A DNA stretch of 64,000 nucleotides from DALYLB01 sp964468345 (GCA_964468345.1 CAYXVZ010000017.1:1-64000), one strand, 5' to 3'; positions 36,398-45,463 are shown, counted from the first letter of the stretch. Program-made: numbers and translations. The notes: generated by a model from the sequence alone, not told the origin.

Positions 36398-36724
36398 ATG
36401 AAAAAGCTGGAAGCAATTATTCGCCCCCATCTGCTTGAAAAAGTGCAAGACGCGTTGGAGCGGCTCGGCGTGCAGGGAATGACGGTGAGCGATGTAAAGG
36501 GATTTGGCCGATGCAAAGACCAGATCGATCTTTCTCGCGCAGGGCGTCACCCGCAAGAGCCCGCGGCAAAAGTGAAGATTGAAATCATCCTGGAAGATGA
36601 GATTCTGGAACAGGCAATCGATATGGTCTTTAAAGCCGCCCGAACGGGAAAGGATGGAGATGGCAAAATCTTCGTCTTGCCGATGGATGATAGGGCTGGG
36701 ATTTCAATGACAAATTTGGCGTAG
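36398..36724 (+). CDS. PII-like nitrogen regulatory protein with altered T-loop
   Basis: A 108-residue trimeric-type PII homologue. It aligns without gaps to GlnB over the core: MKKLEAIIRPHLLEKVQDAL, VQGMTVSDVKGFGR, KVKIEI (Lys58) and the B-loop RTGKDGDGKIFV at 82-93. The T-loop is changed: residues 43-55 read IDLSRAGRHPQEP, so Tyr51, the uridylylation site, is His, Tyr46 is Ser and Gln39 is Cys. The C-terminal ATP-contact arginines (101 and 103 in E. coli GlnB) are Gly and Ser, and the tail is short. A sigma-54-type promoter lies upstream, so it is probably nitrogen-controlled. No amtB or glnA is adjacent. The target is unknown. Confidence 0.88.
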   Translation: MKKLEAIIRPHLLEKVQDALERLGVQGMTVSDVKGFGRCKDQIDLSRAGRHPQEPAAKVKIEIILEDEILEQAIDMVFKAARTGKDGDGKIFVLPMDDRAGISMTNLA

Positions 36725-36796
36725 GTGAAGAACCCTTTGCCTGCAGCGCCGCCGGGTGACCCCGGCGTTGCGCGCTGACAAAATTTTATAACGATA

Positions 36797-36834
<38 letters not shown>

Positions 36835-36835
36835 C

Positions 36836-36867
36836 GCGGCGAATCGATCGATTCGCCGCTTTTTTTT
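36836..36867. terminator. Factor-independent terminator
   Basis: A perfect 24-bp palindrome (GCGGCGAATCGA with its complement, 36836-36859) followed by eight T residues, about 110 bp after the PII-like stop. Another GC-rich hairpin lies at about 36743-36778 without a T-run. Confidence 0.85.
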
Positions 36868-36989
36868 GTTCTAACCACGCTTGTACCACAAGAGACGGTT
36901 TCCGGGAAGGGCCGGAAAGAGAAAAGGAGAGGAAATGTAAAAATTTTTCGAGCCTTGTCCCAGGCGGTGGAAAGTCCTAAGGTACGGCC

Positions 36990-37568
36990 ATGAGTGACGA
37001 GGCCTCTCCGCAAAATCCCGAAGTGACGCGACTGCTGATGGCCTGGGGCGATGGCAATCGCGATGCGCTCGAGCAACTGACGCCCATGGTCGATGTCGAA
37101 TTGCGCCGTATTGCCGACGCTTATCTGCGGCGCGAACAACCCGATCACATTCTGCAAACGACCGCCCTGGTCAACGAAGCCTGGATGCGGCTGATCGATT
37201 GGCAAAAGAGCACCTGGCAGGGCCGTGCCCATTTTTTCGGCGTGGCGGCGTCGCTGATGCGAAAGATCCTGGTCGATGAAGCCCGCCGTCGCCGCAGCCA
37301 GAAACGCGGCGGCGATGAGCTGCGCGTCTCGCTGGCTGAAGTCGATGCGATCTCGAAAGGCAAAACGCCCGATCTGATCGCCCTTGATGACGCCTTGTTC
37401 GAATTGGCCCAGTTCGACGAGCGAAAAAGCCGGATCGTCGAATTGCGCTTTTTCGGCGGCCTGTCCGTGGCCGAGACGGCCGAAGTGCTCGGCTCTTCCG
37501 AACGGACCGTCGCCCGCGAATGGGAACTGGCCCGCTCGTGGCTCTACCGGCAATTGAGTTCGACCTAA
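36990..37568 (+). CDS. ECF-type RNA polymerase sigma factor (TIGR02999 group)
   Basis: A 192-residue sigma factor with region 2 (ILQTTALVNEAWMRLIDWQ and HFFGVAASLMRKILVDEARRR) and region 4 (SRIVELRFFGGLSVAETAEVLGSSERTVAREWELARSWL, given in part). This group is common in Acidobacteriota and Planctomycetes, where its genes often neighbour Ser/Thr kinases rather than a classical anti-sigma factor. Here a kinase gene lies about 1 kb downstream, with an outer-membrane protein gene on the opposite strand between them. AAGG precedes the ATG by 7 nt. Regulation by phosphorylation is an inference from context. Confidence 0.9.
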   Translation: MSDEASPQNPEVTRLLMAWGDGNRDALEQLTPMVDVELRRIADAYLRREQPDHILQTTALVNEAWMRLIDWQKSTWQGRAHFFGVAASLMRKILVDEARRRRSQKRGGDELRVSLAEVDAISKGKTPDLIALDDALFELAQFDERKSRIVELRFFGGLSVAETAEVLGSSERTVAREWELARSWLYRQLSST

Positions 37569-37608
37569 TGCCGCCTGGCATCTGAATCAAAAAACACAAC
37601 GCCATTTT

Positions 37609-37680
37609 CCATATCTCATATCTCATTTGTCATCGAAAGGACTCCTTTCTCAGCAATGGCAAATGAGATATGGAATATGG
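37609..37680. repeat. Hairpin, CCATATCTCATTTGTC word
   Basis: 25-bp arms (37609-37633 and 37656-37680) with an internal GAAAGG/CCTTTC pair in the loop. It lies between the convergent sigma-factor and beta-barrel genes. Related word at 13039-13116. Confidence 0.88.
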
Positions 37681-37719
37681 ATCGATATTTGTGCTGCCTC
37701 TTTAGGTCTGACCTTGCCT

Positions 37720-38238
37720 TTACCGGAACGTAATTCCCACGCGAACATTCATAAAATGGTTCGATGTATCCTGGGCAAAAAAGCTGTCGCGAAATTCGAC
37801 ACGCAGGCCGACGCGCGGTTTGAACCAGTAATTCACGCCGCCGCCGAAATTCACGCCATTCGCATAGCCGCTCCGGAAAAAGCCTGTATAGCCGCCCGTC
37901 ACAAAGGGCACGAGTTTGCCCGAATCGCTCGCCTTTAGAAAATGATAGGAGCCGTTGACCGAGAACATTCCGATACCATCCCCGACCGATCGGATCGGCG
38001 TCAGGTAGGCCAGTTCCGCGCCCACGCCCACGCCGCCTTTGAGCAATCCTTCGCCGCCGCCGCCGATCTGCAAGGTGCCGGTGCCGCCGCCCGAGGTGCC
38101 GCCCGGCCCGGCGAACACATAGCCCCAGCCGGAGCCTTCCCGATTTGCGGCCTTTCTCGAACTGGGCATCGGCGTTTGAGCCGCCGCGCCGAGAACCAAT
38201 GAAAACAAAAGTACGAGAGCAAATGTGATGTGACGCAT
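37720..38238 (-). CDS. Small outer-membrane beta-barrel protein
   Basis: A 172-residue exported protein with a signal peptide (MRHITFALVLLFSLVLGAAAQ) and alternating amphipathic strands such as GVGVGAELAYLTP, GMFSVNGSYHFL, VPFVTGGYTGFF, NFGGGVNYWFKPRVGLRVEFRD, ending VRVGITFR. This is the pattern of an eight-stranded OmpA-like or OmpW-like barrel. AAGGAG precedes the ATG. It lies on the opposite strand between the ECF sigma factor and the kinase. No specific function can be given. Confidence 0.82.
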   Translation of the reverse strand: MRHITFALVLLFSLVLGAAAQTPMPSSRKAANREGSGWGYVFAGPGGTSGGGTGTLQIGGGGEGLLKGGVGVGAELAYLTPIRSVGDGIGMFSVNGSYHFLKASDSGKLVPFVTGGYTGFFRSGYANGVNFGGGVNYWFKPRVGLRVEFRDSFFAQDTSNHFMNVRVGITFR

Positions 38239-38572
38239 AGTCGTTTCTCCTTTTCGTTTCCTGCCTCAATTTCGAAGGACTCTTCGTTTTTTGTCCCTCT
38301 ACTCAAGACAGGCGCAGACCGAATCGGAAAGCTGCCACGCGGCGGGAAATTTTTTTCCGCTTTGGTCAGTTTGCGTTTGCGTCATTGAACGCAACACGAA
38401 TGATCTCGTGCTGCTGAGCAGGGGGGAACGATCGCTGGGCGGTGGCGCTGATGGCGCGGTAAAAAAAAGATTTTGGGAATTTGCAGCACAAAGAAAAAGC
38501 CCTGAGTACGCGGATTCCTTCGTGCTCTTCGTTTCTTCGTGGTAAAACTTTGTCCTGATTCGGTGTTAAAAC
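38239..38572. other. Gene-free gap between beta-barrel and kinase genes
   Basis: 334 bp between divergent genes. It contains an A-run at 38461-38468 and, at about 38510-38545, a lone arm of the TTCGTGCTCTTCGTTTCTTCG word without a matching partner. No convincing promoter or RNA gene was seen. Confidence 0.5.
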
Positions 38573-40240
38573 ATGGACAAAGAGCTATGGCAAAAGATTG
38601 AGAAAATCTTTTACTCGGCGACGGAGCTGCCCCGCGCCGAGCGCGAAGCCTTTGTCCGCGAGGCCTGCGCGGGCGATGAGACGCTGCGGCGCGAGGTCGA
38701 GAGCCTGCTCGAAGCGAATCGGGATACGGAGAGCTTTCTGGGAACGCCGCCGGCGCTTGCGCCGCGTTCACCAGCGGGGGCTTCCGCGCGGCTTAAATAT
38801 TGCCTCAAATGCAAACAAACGTACGCCTCCAACACGCGCGTCTGCCCGGACGATCAGGAAATCCTTTCTCTCAAAGACCCGTATCATCTCGTTGGGACCA
38901 CGCTGCTCGAAAAGTACAAGATCCTGGCATTGATCGGCGTGGGCGGCATGGGCGCGGTGTATTGCGCGGAGCATACAGGCATCGATCGCCGCATCGCCTT
39001 CAAGATCCTGCAACCGAATGTGGCGCTCGGCAATGAGTACGTGGTCGAGTTGTTCGAACGCGAAGCCCGCCTGGCCGGAAGGCTTTCAAACGAAAACATC
39101 GTGGACGTGAAGGACGCGGGGCACACGCCGGACGGGATCGCCTACATTGCCATGGAGTGGCTGGAAGGGCGCACGCTGGATGAGGAATTGGCGCGCATCG
39201 GCCGCTTCGACTTTCGGCGGGGGACTGGCATCATTCGGCAGATTGCGAATGCCTTGAGCGCGGCGCACGCGGAGCGGATCGTGCATCGCGATCTGAAGCC
39301 TTCCAATATCATGTTGCTCGATACGGCGGACGGACACGATCACGTGAAAGTTCTCGATTTCGGCATCGGCAAGGTTTTCACGGAAACGACGGGGAATTCG
39401 CCCGTCTCCGCGCTGGTGGGCACGCCGCAATATGCCAGCCCGGAACAGTTGACGATGGGCGCGCACGTGGATGGGCGATCGGACCTGTATTCCCTGGGCG
39501 TGATTTATTATCACCTGTTGGCCGGGCAGTTGCCGTTTCGCGGGACTTCGATCAGCGAGTTGTTGCATTTGCAGTTGACCGCCGCGCCAAAACCGCTCGG
39601 CACGGTTCGCCCCGAAACGCCGCCGGAGATCGAGCGGCTCGTGCATCAACTGCTGGCCAAAAGCCCGGCCGACCGGCCGCAAAAGGCGAGCGAACTGCTT
39701 GCGCGGCTTGATCAAATTCTGGGCGCGCTATCCTCCGTGGAGGAGAAGCAGGGAACGTTGCCATTGACCCGAAGTCTGGCGGGCGATCCGTATGACACAT
39801 CCGAGATGGAGACCCGCGTGGCGACGACGGCGCGAATCCCAAAGCGAGGCCGGTTGCCGCGGGTTGCGCTCGCGTCAAGTGTCTTGCTGCTCGCGGCGGG
39901 CTATGGCGCTTATCGCTATTGGGGCAATGCCCCATCGCGCGGGGAAGAGAAAACGCCCGCAACCACGACGCCGTCTGTCATGCCTGCTGCCAGCGATCCT
40001 GCGCCCGCCGCCGCGTCTCCGACTCCGGCTGCCACCGCGGCCGATCGGGTTCAGTTGCAGGCCAACCAGCAAAAGGCCGCCGCGCATCTGCAACAGGCGC
40101 GCTCGTTATATGGACAGGGCGAATATCAACGCGCGCTGGCCGAATGCAATCTCGCGCTCAAGCTCAATCCGCGAAATGCCGAAGCGCGACAACTTCAAAA
40201 GAAGATCAATGATATTCTGAAGATTCTGAATAATCGTTGA
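38573..40240 (+). CDS. Membrane Ser/Thr protein kinase with zinc-ribbon-like motif and TPR
   Basis: A 555-residue kinase. Residues 1-55 are the acidobacterial pre-kinase helical segment (FVREACAGDETLRREVESLLEA, in part). Residues 77-94 are CLKCKQTYASNTRVCPDD, a zinc-ribbon-like knuckle with three cysteines and Asp in the fourth place. The kinase domain (about 112-380) has GVGGMGAVY, IAFKIL, HRDLKPSNI, DFGIGK and GTPQYASPEQ, all expected catalytic residues. A membrane segment near 423-440 is followed by an Ala/Pro-rich linker and a TPR at the C-terminus. The next gene begins 13 bp later, so the kinase and caspase-fold protein form an operon. Confidence 0.93.
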   Translation: MDKELWQKIEKIFYSATELPRAEREAFVREACAGDETLRREVESLLEANRDTESFLGTPPALAPRSPAGASARLKYCLKCKQTYASNTRVCPDDQEILSLKDPYHLVGTTLLEKYKILALIGVGGMGAVYCAEHTGIDRRIAFKILQPNVALGNEYVVELFEREARLAGRLSNENIVDVKDAGHTPDGIAYIAMEWLEGRTLDEELARIGRFDFRRGTGIIRQIANALSAAHAERIVHRDLKPSNIMLLDTADGHDHVKVLDFGIGKVFTETTGNSPVSALVGTPQYASPEQLTMGAHVDGRSDLYSLGVIYYHLLAGQLPFRGTSISELLHLQLTAAPKPLGTVRPETPPEIERLVHQLLAKSPADRPQKASELLARLDQILGALSSVEEKQGTLPLTRSLAGDPYDTSEMETRVATTARIPKRGRLPRVALASSVLLLAAGYGAYRYWGNAPSRGEEKTPATTTPSVMPAASDPAPAAASPTPAATAADRVQLQANQQKAAAHLQQARSLYGQGEYQRALAECNLALKLNPRNAEARQLQKKINDILKILNNR

Positions 40241-40253
40241 GAGGAGGTCGTTC

Positions 40254-42476
40254 ATGTCCCCAGCGCATTTTCTCATCGCCCTGCTCGCGCTGGCGTTTGT
40301 CTGGGGAGGCCAGGGCGATCGGCCGTTAACGCTGACGCAGGTTGAGAAGCTGCTCGAAATCAAAATCGAAGACGACAATCTCGCGCTGCAGATTCGCCGG
40401 CAGGGAATCGAATTCCGGCTGACCGAGGAAACCCTCGAGCGATTGCGGAAGCTCGGGATCGGAATGAAAACCGAAGCGGCCCTGCGGGAAAAAGAAGAAG
40501 ATGTGGCCTTTGCTGAGTTCTCGAAGGAGACCGATGCCGCGCGCCGGCTGCAGTTGGGCCAGGCCTATCTGCAAAAATATCCCCGCGGCAAAGAACGCGC
40601 GAAGGTGGAAACAACGCTGCGCGGCGTCGAGCGCGATCTTTTCGAATCGGAATTTCGCGCCTTCGCGGAAAAGCCCGCGGCAAGCGGCCTCGACAAGATT
40701 CTCGCCATGGGGCGCGATCTGCTCGAACGGCAGCCGGACCGCATCGTAGAGGCGCAGGTTGCTTCGCGGCTGGCCGTTGCGATGGGCATCGGAATGATCC
40801 GGAATTTTTATACGGATCTCGACCGGAGCCGCGAGTACGCCACGCGCGCATTGGGATTGCTGGAAGCAGGCGATTCGCGGGAGGTCGCGCAGTTGAGGGC
40901 GGACCATTTGCCGCTAATCTATCGAAGCCTCGGGCTTTATCAAATCCGGCAGCCCGTCCCCGATCCCGATCAGGCCGTCACGCTGTTAAGTAAGGCCATC
41001 GAACTCGCCGCCGGTGCGAAAGACCCGGCTGTCACGAACGATCCGATCGCGTACTGGCTTCGCGCCATTGCGCGCGATATGAAATTGCAAAAGCTGGGCG
41101 AGGAATACCGCACCTTCTCCAAAGAGCAACGCATCGGTCGCCAGGGACAAGCGCTGTGCAATAACGTGACGGCGCTGGTCAATCAGTTGATCGTGGACTA
41201 TACGCAGGTCGTTTCCCTCAGCAGCCGCGCCGAGACGACTTCTTCCGATCCGCAGGTTTCGCAATTGAAGACGCAGGCCGTCGACGCCATCAATCAGCTT
41301 GCGACGGGCGAGCGGCCCTGCCTGAGCGGGCGCAACGGCTTGATCGATGAGTTGCCCGCGGAGGAAAAACGGACCGCGCTCGTCATCGGCGTCGAGGACC
41401 ATCTGGATAAACAGGTGGGGAAATTCAATTATGGCGCGGCGGATGCGCGCGCCGTCGCGGCGGGATTGCTGCAATACGGCGGATTTCAAAAAGAGCGCGT
41501 TGTCCTGCTTGCCTCCGGCGAACCCGCCGAGCGACAGCCCTTTCGCAGCGTGCTCTTGCAACAACTCGCGGACCTGCCGAGCCGCGTTGCGCCCGATGGA
41601 TTGTTGCTCGTGTATTTCGCCGGCCATTTTCTGGAACGCAACGGAACCGCTTATCTGCTCGCATCCGATTCGCTGACGGGCAATGACAGGCTGTTGGCGG
41701 ATACGGCGATTTCGGTGCCGCGATTGAAAGAGATGATCCGCGCCAGCGGCGCCGGCCAGTTCATGCTGATCCTCGATTCCTTTCGCTTCGCGCCGCTCAG
41801 CGAGGCCCTCGCAGGCCAGCTCGGCTTCGATGTTCGCAAGAATGAAGCAACGGCGTATGCCACGCTGTTGGCCGCCGGCGTCGGGCAGCGCGGCCAGGAA
41901 TCCGCCGCGCGAAAGCGGGGCGGATTCACCGCGGTGCTGCTCGATGCGATGCAGGGAAAGGCCGCCGCCCGGGCGCGCGGCGTGACGATGCAGGACCTGT
42001 TCACATATTTGCAGGCGCAGGTTCCGCGCGAGGCCGGCGCGGAGCAAACGCCGCTGGCGATGATCGAAGGATATGAGGCCGAAGACGTCGTCCTTTTCGA
42101 ACCTCGCACCGGCAATCTTGCCGATGGGCGAAAGGCCTCGCCCGCCGAATTGATTCGCAATGCAAAGACGATTCAGATCCGTTCCGGCACGGTTTATATG
42201 AATGAGGCCCTCTTTCAGGCGGAGTTGCGGAAGCTGCCCGAGTTTCAAGGCTTGAACCTGCGGCTTGTTCCGGCGGGACAGCCGGCGGATCTCTTCATCG
42301 AAATCAAACTGCCGCTCTTCACATGGACCTGGAATTACACCGTGACGCACCGCGAGAGCAACACGCTGCTGCTTTCCGGCAGAATGCGCGGCCTGACCGA
42401 CAACAGCGTCTCGCCCGGCCTGGCGCGCGATCTGGTGACGCGCCTGCTCGCCCTTCGCGATGCGCCGCAAAAATGA
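40254..42476 (+). CDS. Exported caspase-fold protein lacking the catalytic cysteine
   Basis: A 740-residue protein with a probable signal peptide (residues 1-20), a helical repeat-like region to about 360, and a caspase/metacaspase-type domain at about 370-620: RTALVIGVEDHL, LLVYFAGHFLERNGTAYLLASDS (His458), then MLILDSFRFAPL. Active homologues read LDAC or LDSC at the last motif; here position 510 is Phe, so the dyad cysteine is missing and the domain is probably not a peptidase. The C-terminal 110 residues (IRNAKTIQIRSGTVYMNE to the end) form a separate alpha-beta domain. GAGGAGG precedes the ATG. It is co-transcribed with the kinase and may be its output or sensor partner. Confidence 0.85.
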   Translation: MSPAHFLIALLALAFVWGGQGDRPLTLTQVEKLLEIKIEDDNLALQIRRQGIEFRLTEETLERLRKLGIGMKTEAALREKEEDVAFAEFSKETDAARRLQLGQAYLQKYPRGKERAKVETTLRGVERDLFESEFRAFAEKPAASGLDKILAMGRDLLERQPDRIVEAQVASRLAVAMGIGMIRNFYTDLDRSREYATRALGLLEAGDSREVAQLRADHLPLIYRSLGLYQIRQPVPDPDQAVTLLSKAIELAAGAKDPAVTNDPIAYWLRAIARDMKLQKLGEEYRTFSKEQRIGRQGQALCNNVTALVNQLIVDYTQVVSLSSRAETTSSDPQVSQLKTQAVDAINQLATGERPCLSGRNGLIDELPAEEKRTALVIGVEDHLDKQVGKFNYGAADARAVAAGLLQYGGFQKERVVLLASGEPAERQPFRSVLLQQLADLPSRVAPDGLLLVYFAGHFLERNGTAYLLASDSLTGNDRLLADTAISVPRLKEMIRASGAGQFMLILDSFRFAPLSEALAGQLGFDVRKNEATAYATLLAAGVGQRGQESAARKRGGFTAVLLDAMQGKAAARARGVTMQDLFTYLQAQVPREAGAEQTPLAMIEGYEAEDVVLFEPRTGNLADGRKASPAELIRNAKTIQIRSGTVYMNEALFQAELRKLPEFQGLNLRLVPAGQPADLFIEIKLPLFTWTWNYTVTHRESNTLLLSGRMRGLTDNSVSPGLARDLVTRLLALRDAPQK

Positions 42477-42489
42477 AGGGACGAAGCGA

Positions 42490-42722
42490 GAGTTGAAAAG
42501 TCTTGGGAAGTCTGGAAAAGTCTCGGCAAGTCTAGAAAAGTCTGGAAAAGTCTGGGAAAGTCTGGAAAAGTCTTGAAAAGTCTCGGGAAGTCAAACCGGT
42601 CTTATACCTATTGATAGATCAATAATGATTGGCAGTCGATGTTCCAGACCTGATGTTCTTTCTAGACTTTCCAAGACTTTTCTAGACTTTCCCAGACTTT
42701 TCCAGACTTTTCCAGACTTCCC
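42490..42722. repeat. Long inverted repeat of GAAAAGTCTGGAAAAGTCT decamers
   Basis: The left side (42490-42596) has about ten AAGTCTGGAA/AAGTCTAGAA decamers; the right side (42657-42722) has their complements (AGACTTTTCC). The 60-bp loop is AT-rich and unique. Same word family as 1-100, 55.4 and 58.9 kb. Confidence 0.92.
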
Positions 42723-42751
42723 CCAACTTAATTACTGACAGGATCAAACCC

Positions 42752-44005
42752 GTGAAACAAGCATATCGATACGTCTTTCTTCTCGTTATCCTGCTCTTTG
42801 CCAACGCCGCCGCGCAGGAAGCGCGCACGCCGAGCAAGGATCTGAAACCGACCGTCATCTTGATTTCGCTCGACGGCTTTCGGGCGGACTATCTGGAAAA
42901 GTATTCCGCGCCGACGCTCCAGGCCCTCGCCAAAGAGGGAGTGCGGGCCAAGTGGATGACGCCTTCGTTTCCTTCGTTGACCTTCCCGAATCATTACGCC
43001 ATCGCAACGGGGCTCTATCCCGATCACAACGGCATCGTCGCGAACAACATGTATGACCGCGAATTCAAGGTGCTGTTCACGATGGGCAAGCGGGAAGAGG
43101 TTGAAAACGGCCGCTGGTGGCTGGGCGAGCCGATCTGGGTGACGGCCGAAAAGCAGGGCCAGCGCGCCGGCGCGTTTTTCTTTCCGGGCACCGAGGCCGA
43201 GATCGGCGGCAAACGCCCGAGCATCTGGAAGCCTTTCGACGACAAGTTTCCGAACTTCGAACGCGTCGATACGGTCCTCTCATGGCTTGATCGACCGGAA
43301 AAGGAACGCCCGACGATCATCACGCTCTATTACAGCGATGTCGATCACGCCGGCCACGATCACAGTCCGGATTCCGATGCGGTCAAAGAAGCGATTGCCA
43401 CCGTCGATAGCTGCCTGGCGCGACTGGTCGAGGGATTGAAAAAACGCGGCATCGAAGATCGCGTCAACCTGATCATCGTCTCCGATCACGGCATGGCGCC
43501 GGTCGATCCGAAAAACGTCGTGGCGCTCGATGATTATTTCGACGCCTCCCAGGCCGAGATCGTGGCATGGAATGGCGCGATGGTTCACATCTTCGCGAAG
43601 CCTGACAAAGTCGAAGCGATCTATGCCAGCCTGAAACAGAAATCGCCGCCGCACGTCACGGTCTATAAAAAAGAAGATCTGCCCTGGCGCTTTCATTACG
43701 GCCCCAGTCATCGCATCGGAGAAATCGTCGCCCTGGCGGAGGAAGGATGGTCGATGAGCAGCCGCGATCGCATTCGCCCGGCGCCCGCCGACGGACCCGT
43801 CAAATATCGCGGCGCGCACGGCTTCGATAACCGGCTCGAATCCATGCGGGCGATCTTCATCGCGAAAGGCCCGGCCTTCAAGCAGGGAACGATGGTCGAA
43901 CCCTTTGCGAATGTGGATGTCTATAACGTGATGGCCCGGATTCTGGGTCTGACTCCGGCAAAGAATGATGGGAATGAAGAAACGGTGAAGGCGGTGTTGC
44001 GATAA
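42752..44005 (+). CDS. Nucleotide pyrophosphatase/phosphodiesterase (NPP, alkaline-phosphatase superfamily)
   Basis: A 417-residue exported phosphodiesterase. Residues 1-21 are a signal peptide. Metal site 1 and the nucleophile are ILISLDGFRADY (Asp41) and SFPSLTFPNHYAIATGLYP (Thr77); the other ligands are in YYSDVDHAGHDH, VSDHGMAP and RGAHGFDN. This is the NPP pattern, hydrolysing nucleotides or phosphodiesters in the periplasm. The start is GTG at 42752 with AGGA upstream. It could serve phosphate or nucleotide scavenging. It is convergent with the MFS gene across a 40-bp-arm hairpin. Confidence 0.92.
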   Translation: MKQAYRYVFLLVILLFANAAAQEARTPSKDLKPTVILISLDGFRADYLEKYSAPTLQALAKEGVRAKWMTPSFPSLTFPNHYAIATGLYPDHNGIVANNMYDREFKVLFTMGKREEVENGRWWLGEPIWVTAEKQGQRAGAFFFPGTEAEIGGKRPSIWKPFDDKFPNFERVDTVLSWLDRPEKERPTIITLYYSDVDHAGHDHSPDSDAVKEAIATVDSCLARLVEGLKKRGIEDRVNLIIVSDHGMAPVDPKNVVALDDYFDASQAEIVAWNGAMVHIFAKPDKVEAIYASLKQKSPPHVTVYKKEDLPWRFHYGPSHRIGEIVALAEEGWSMSSRDRIRPAPADGPVKYRGAHGFDNRLESMRAIFIAKGPAFKQGTMVEPFANVDVYNVMARILGLTPAKNDGNEETVKAVLR

Positions 44006-44151
44006 TTTGGAGTGCGGCGACCCGGCGCCGCTTTGGTAGTCCCACGGCAATTTCCGCAGCTGCTTACGAAATTGCCGTGGCGAACTATTCCTTGATTGAA
44101 TCCTTTTTGAAGGGACTACCAAAGCGGCGCCGGGTCGCCGCACTCCAAATT
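44004..44151. repeat. Nested inverted repeat with near-perfect 40-bp arms
   Basis: The left arm 44004-44043 (AATTTGGAGTGCGGCGACCC and onward) is complementary to 44112-44151. Inside it a second pair (CCACGGCAATTTC with GAAATTGCCGTGG) makes a nested hairpin. It fills the space between two convergent stop codons. Confidence 0.93.
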
Positions 44152-44152
44152 G

Positions 44153-45463
44153 TCACTCCATCTTCGCCGGTTCCATCTTCGGCGTGAGCATGTGAATAAC
44201 GCCCCAGGCGATGAGATAGGTGATGCCCGCGATCACGAACATCGGCAGATAGTAGCTCGGATTCTTATCGAGCACCTTGCCCGCATAGAGCGGCATCAGG
44301 ATGCCGCCCAGCGCGCCCGCGCAACTGCCGATGCCGACGACCGAGCCGACGGCGCGTTTGGGAAACAGGTCCGCCGGCAGCGTGAAAAGATTGGCCGACC
44401 AGCCTTGATGCGCGCCCGCGGCGATGCCGACCAGAATCACGGCGGTCCAGGCATTGGGCGAATAATAGGCCAGCGTCACCAGCGGCATGATGAAGGCGAA
44501 GACGAACAGCGCCAGTTTGCGCGCCCGGTTGACGGTCCAGCCCCGCTTGATCAGCGCCGACGAAATCCATCCGCCGCCGACTGAGCCCACATCCGCAATG
44601 ATGTACACCGTCGTCAGATACGGAATCAACTCCGTCCCCTTGATGCCGTAGTTCTTGTTCAGGAATTTCGGCAGCCAGAACAGATAAAACCACCAGACCG
44701 GATCGGTCAGCATCTTGCCCATTGCGAAGGCCCACATTTGCCGATAGCCGAACAGCGGCAGCCAGGGCGTTTTCGTTTCGACATCGACAGCCTCATCGTC
44801 CCGGATCAATTTCAATTCTTCGGCCGAGAGCCGCGAATGTTTCTCGGGGCTTTTATACAGCGCCCACCAGAAAATCAACCAGATGAAACCGACCGCGCCC
44901 GTGAAGATAAAGGCGCTTTGCCATCCGTACCATTCCGAAAGGGTCAGGGCTGTGATCGGCGCAATGATCGCGCCGATATTGGTGCCGGCATTGAAAATTC
45001 CCGTCGCCAGCGCGCGCTCCCGTTTGGGGAACCATTCCGCAACGGTTTTCACCGAGGCCGGGAAATTGGCGGCTTCGCCGAGGCCGAGCATAAAGCGCGC
45101 GACACTGAAGCCGAACGCGCTCGCCGCCAGCGCGTGGCCCATGCCGGCCAGCGACCAGAGCACCAGCGCAATCGCAAAGCCGATCTTCACGCCGATGCGG
45201 TCGATGATGCCGCCCCAGACCAGAAACATGATCGCGTAGGCCAATTGAAAGGCGATTACGATCTGGCTGTATTCCGATTCCGTCCAGCCGATCTTGGTCT
45301 GCAGTTCCGGCGCGAGCGTGCCCAGCACCTGCCGGTCGATGTAATTGACCGTTGTAGCAAACAGCAACAACACGCAGATATACCATCGCAGATGTTTGAT
45401 CGGTGTTGCCGCGGCCGTGACAGAGGCGCTTGCAGTTGACGCTTGATTTTCCATCATATCCAT
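44153..45463 (-). CDS. MFS transporter, ACS (hexuronate/galactonate ExuT-like) family
   Basis: A 436-residue inner-membrane transporter with about 12 hydrophobic segments. The first helix reads WYICVLLLFATTVNYIDRQVLG, followed by loop 2-3 IIDRIGVKIGFA and ARFMLGLGEAANFPASVKTVAEWFPKRERALATG, the hallmark of the anion:cation symporter family. The likely cargo is a sugar acid such as hexuronate or galactonate. The ATG at 45463 follows AGGACACGGG; another ATG at 45508 is possible. An apparent promoter with an overlapping palindrome lies 135 bp upstream, suggesting repression by a substrate-responsive regulator. No uronate catabolic genes are in view. Confidence 0.9.
   Translation of the reverse strand: MDMMENQASTASASVTAAATPIKHLRWYICVLLLFATTVNYIDRQVLGTLAPELQTKIGWTESEYSQIVIAFQLAYAIMFLVWGGIIDRIGVKIGFAIALVLWSLAGMGHALAASAFGFSVARFMLGLGEAANFPASVKTVAEWFPKRERALATGIFNAGTNIGAIIAPITALTLSEWYGWQSAFIFTGAVGFIWLIFWWALYKSPEKHSRLSAEELKLIRDDEAVDVETKTPWLPLFGYRQMWAFAMGKMLTDPVWWFYLFWLPKFLNKNYGIKGTELIPYLTTVYIIADVGSVGGGWISSALIKRGWTVNRARKLALFVFAFIMPLVTLAYYSPNAWTAVILVGIAAGAHQGWSANLFTLPADLFPKRAVGSVVGIGSCAGALGGILMPLYAGKVLDKNPSYYLPMFVIAGITYLIAWGVIHMLTPKMEPAKME

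Noticed and set aside
42490..42722. Possible CRISPR or phage attachment site
   Set aside because: The decamers are in inverted orientation on the two sides and belong to a dispersed palindrome family; no spacers or integrase.
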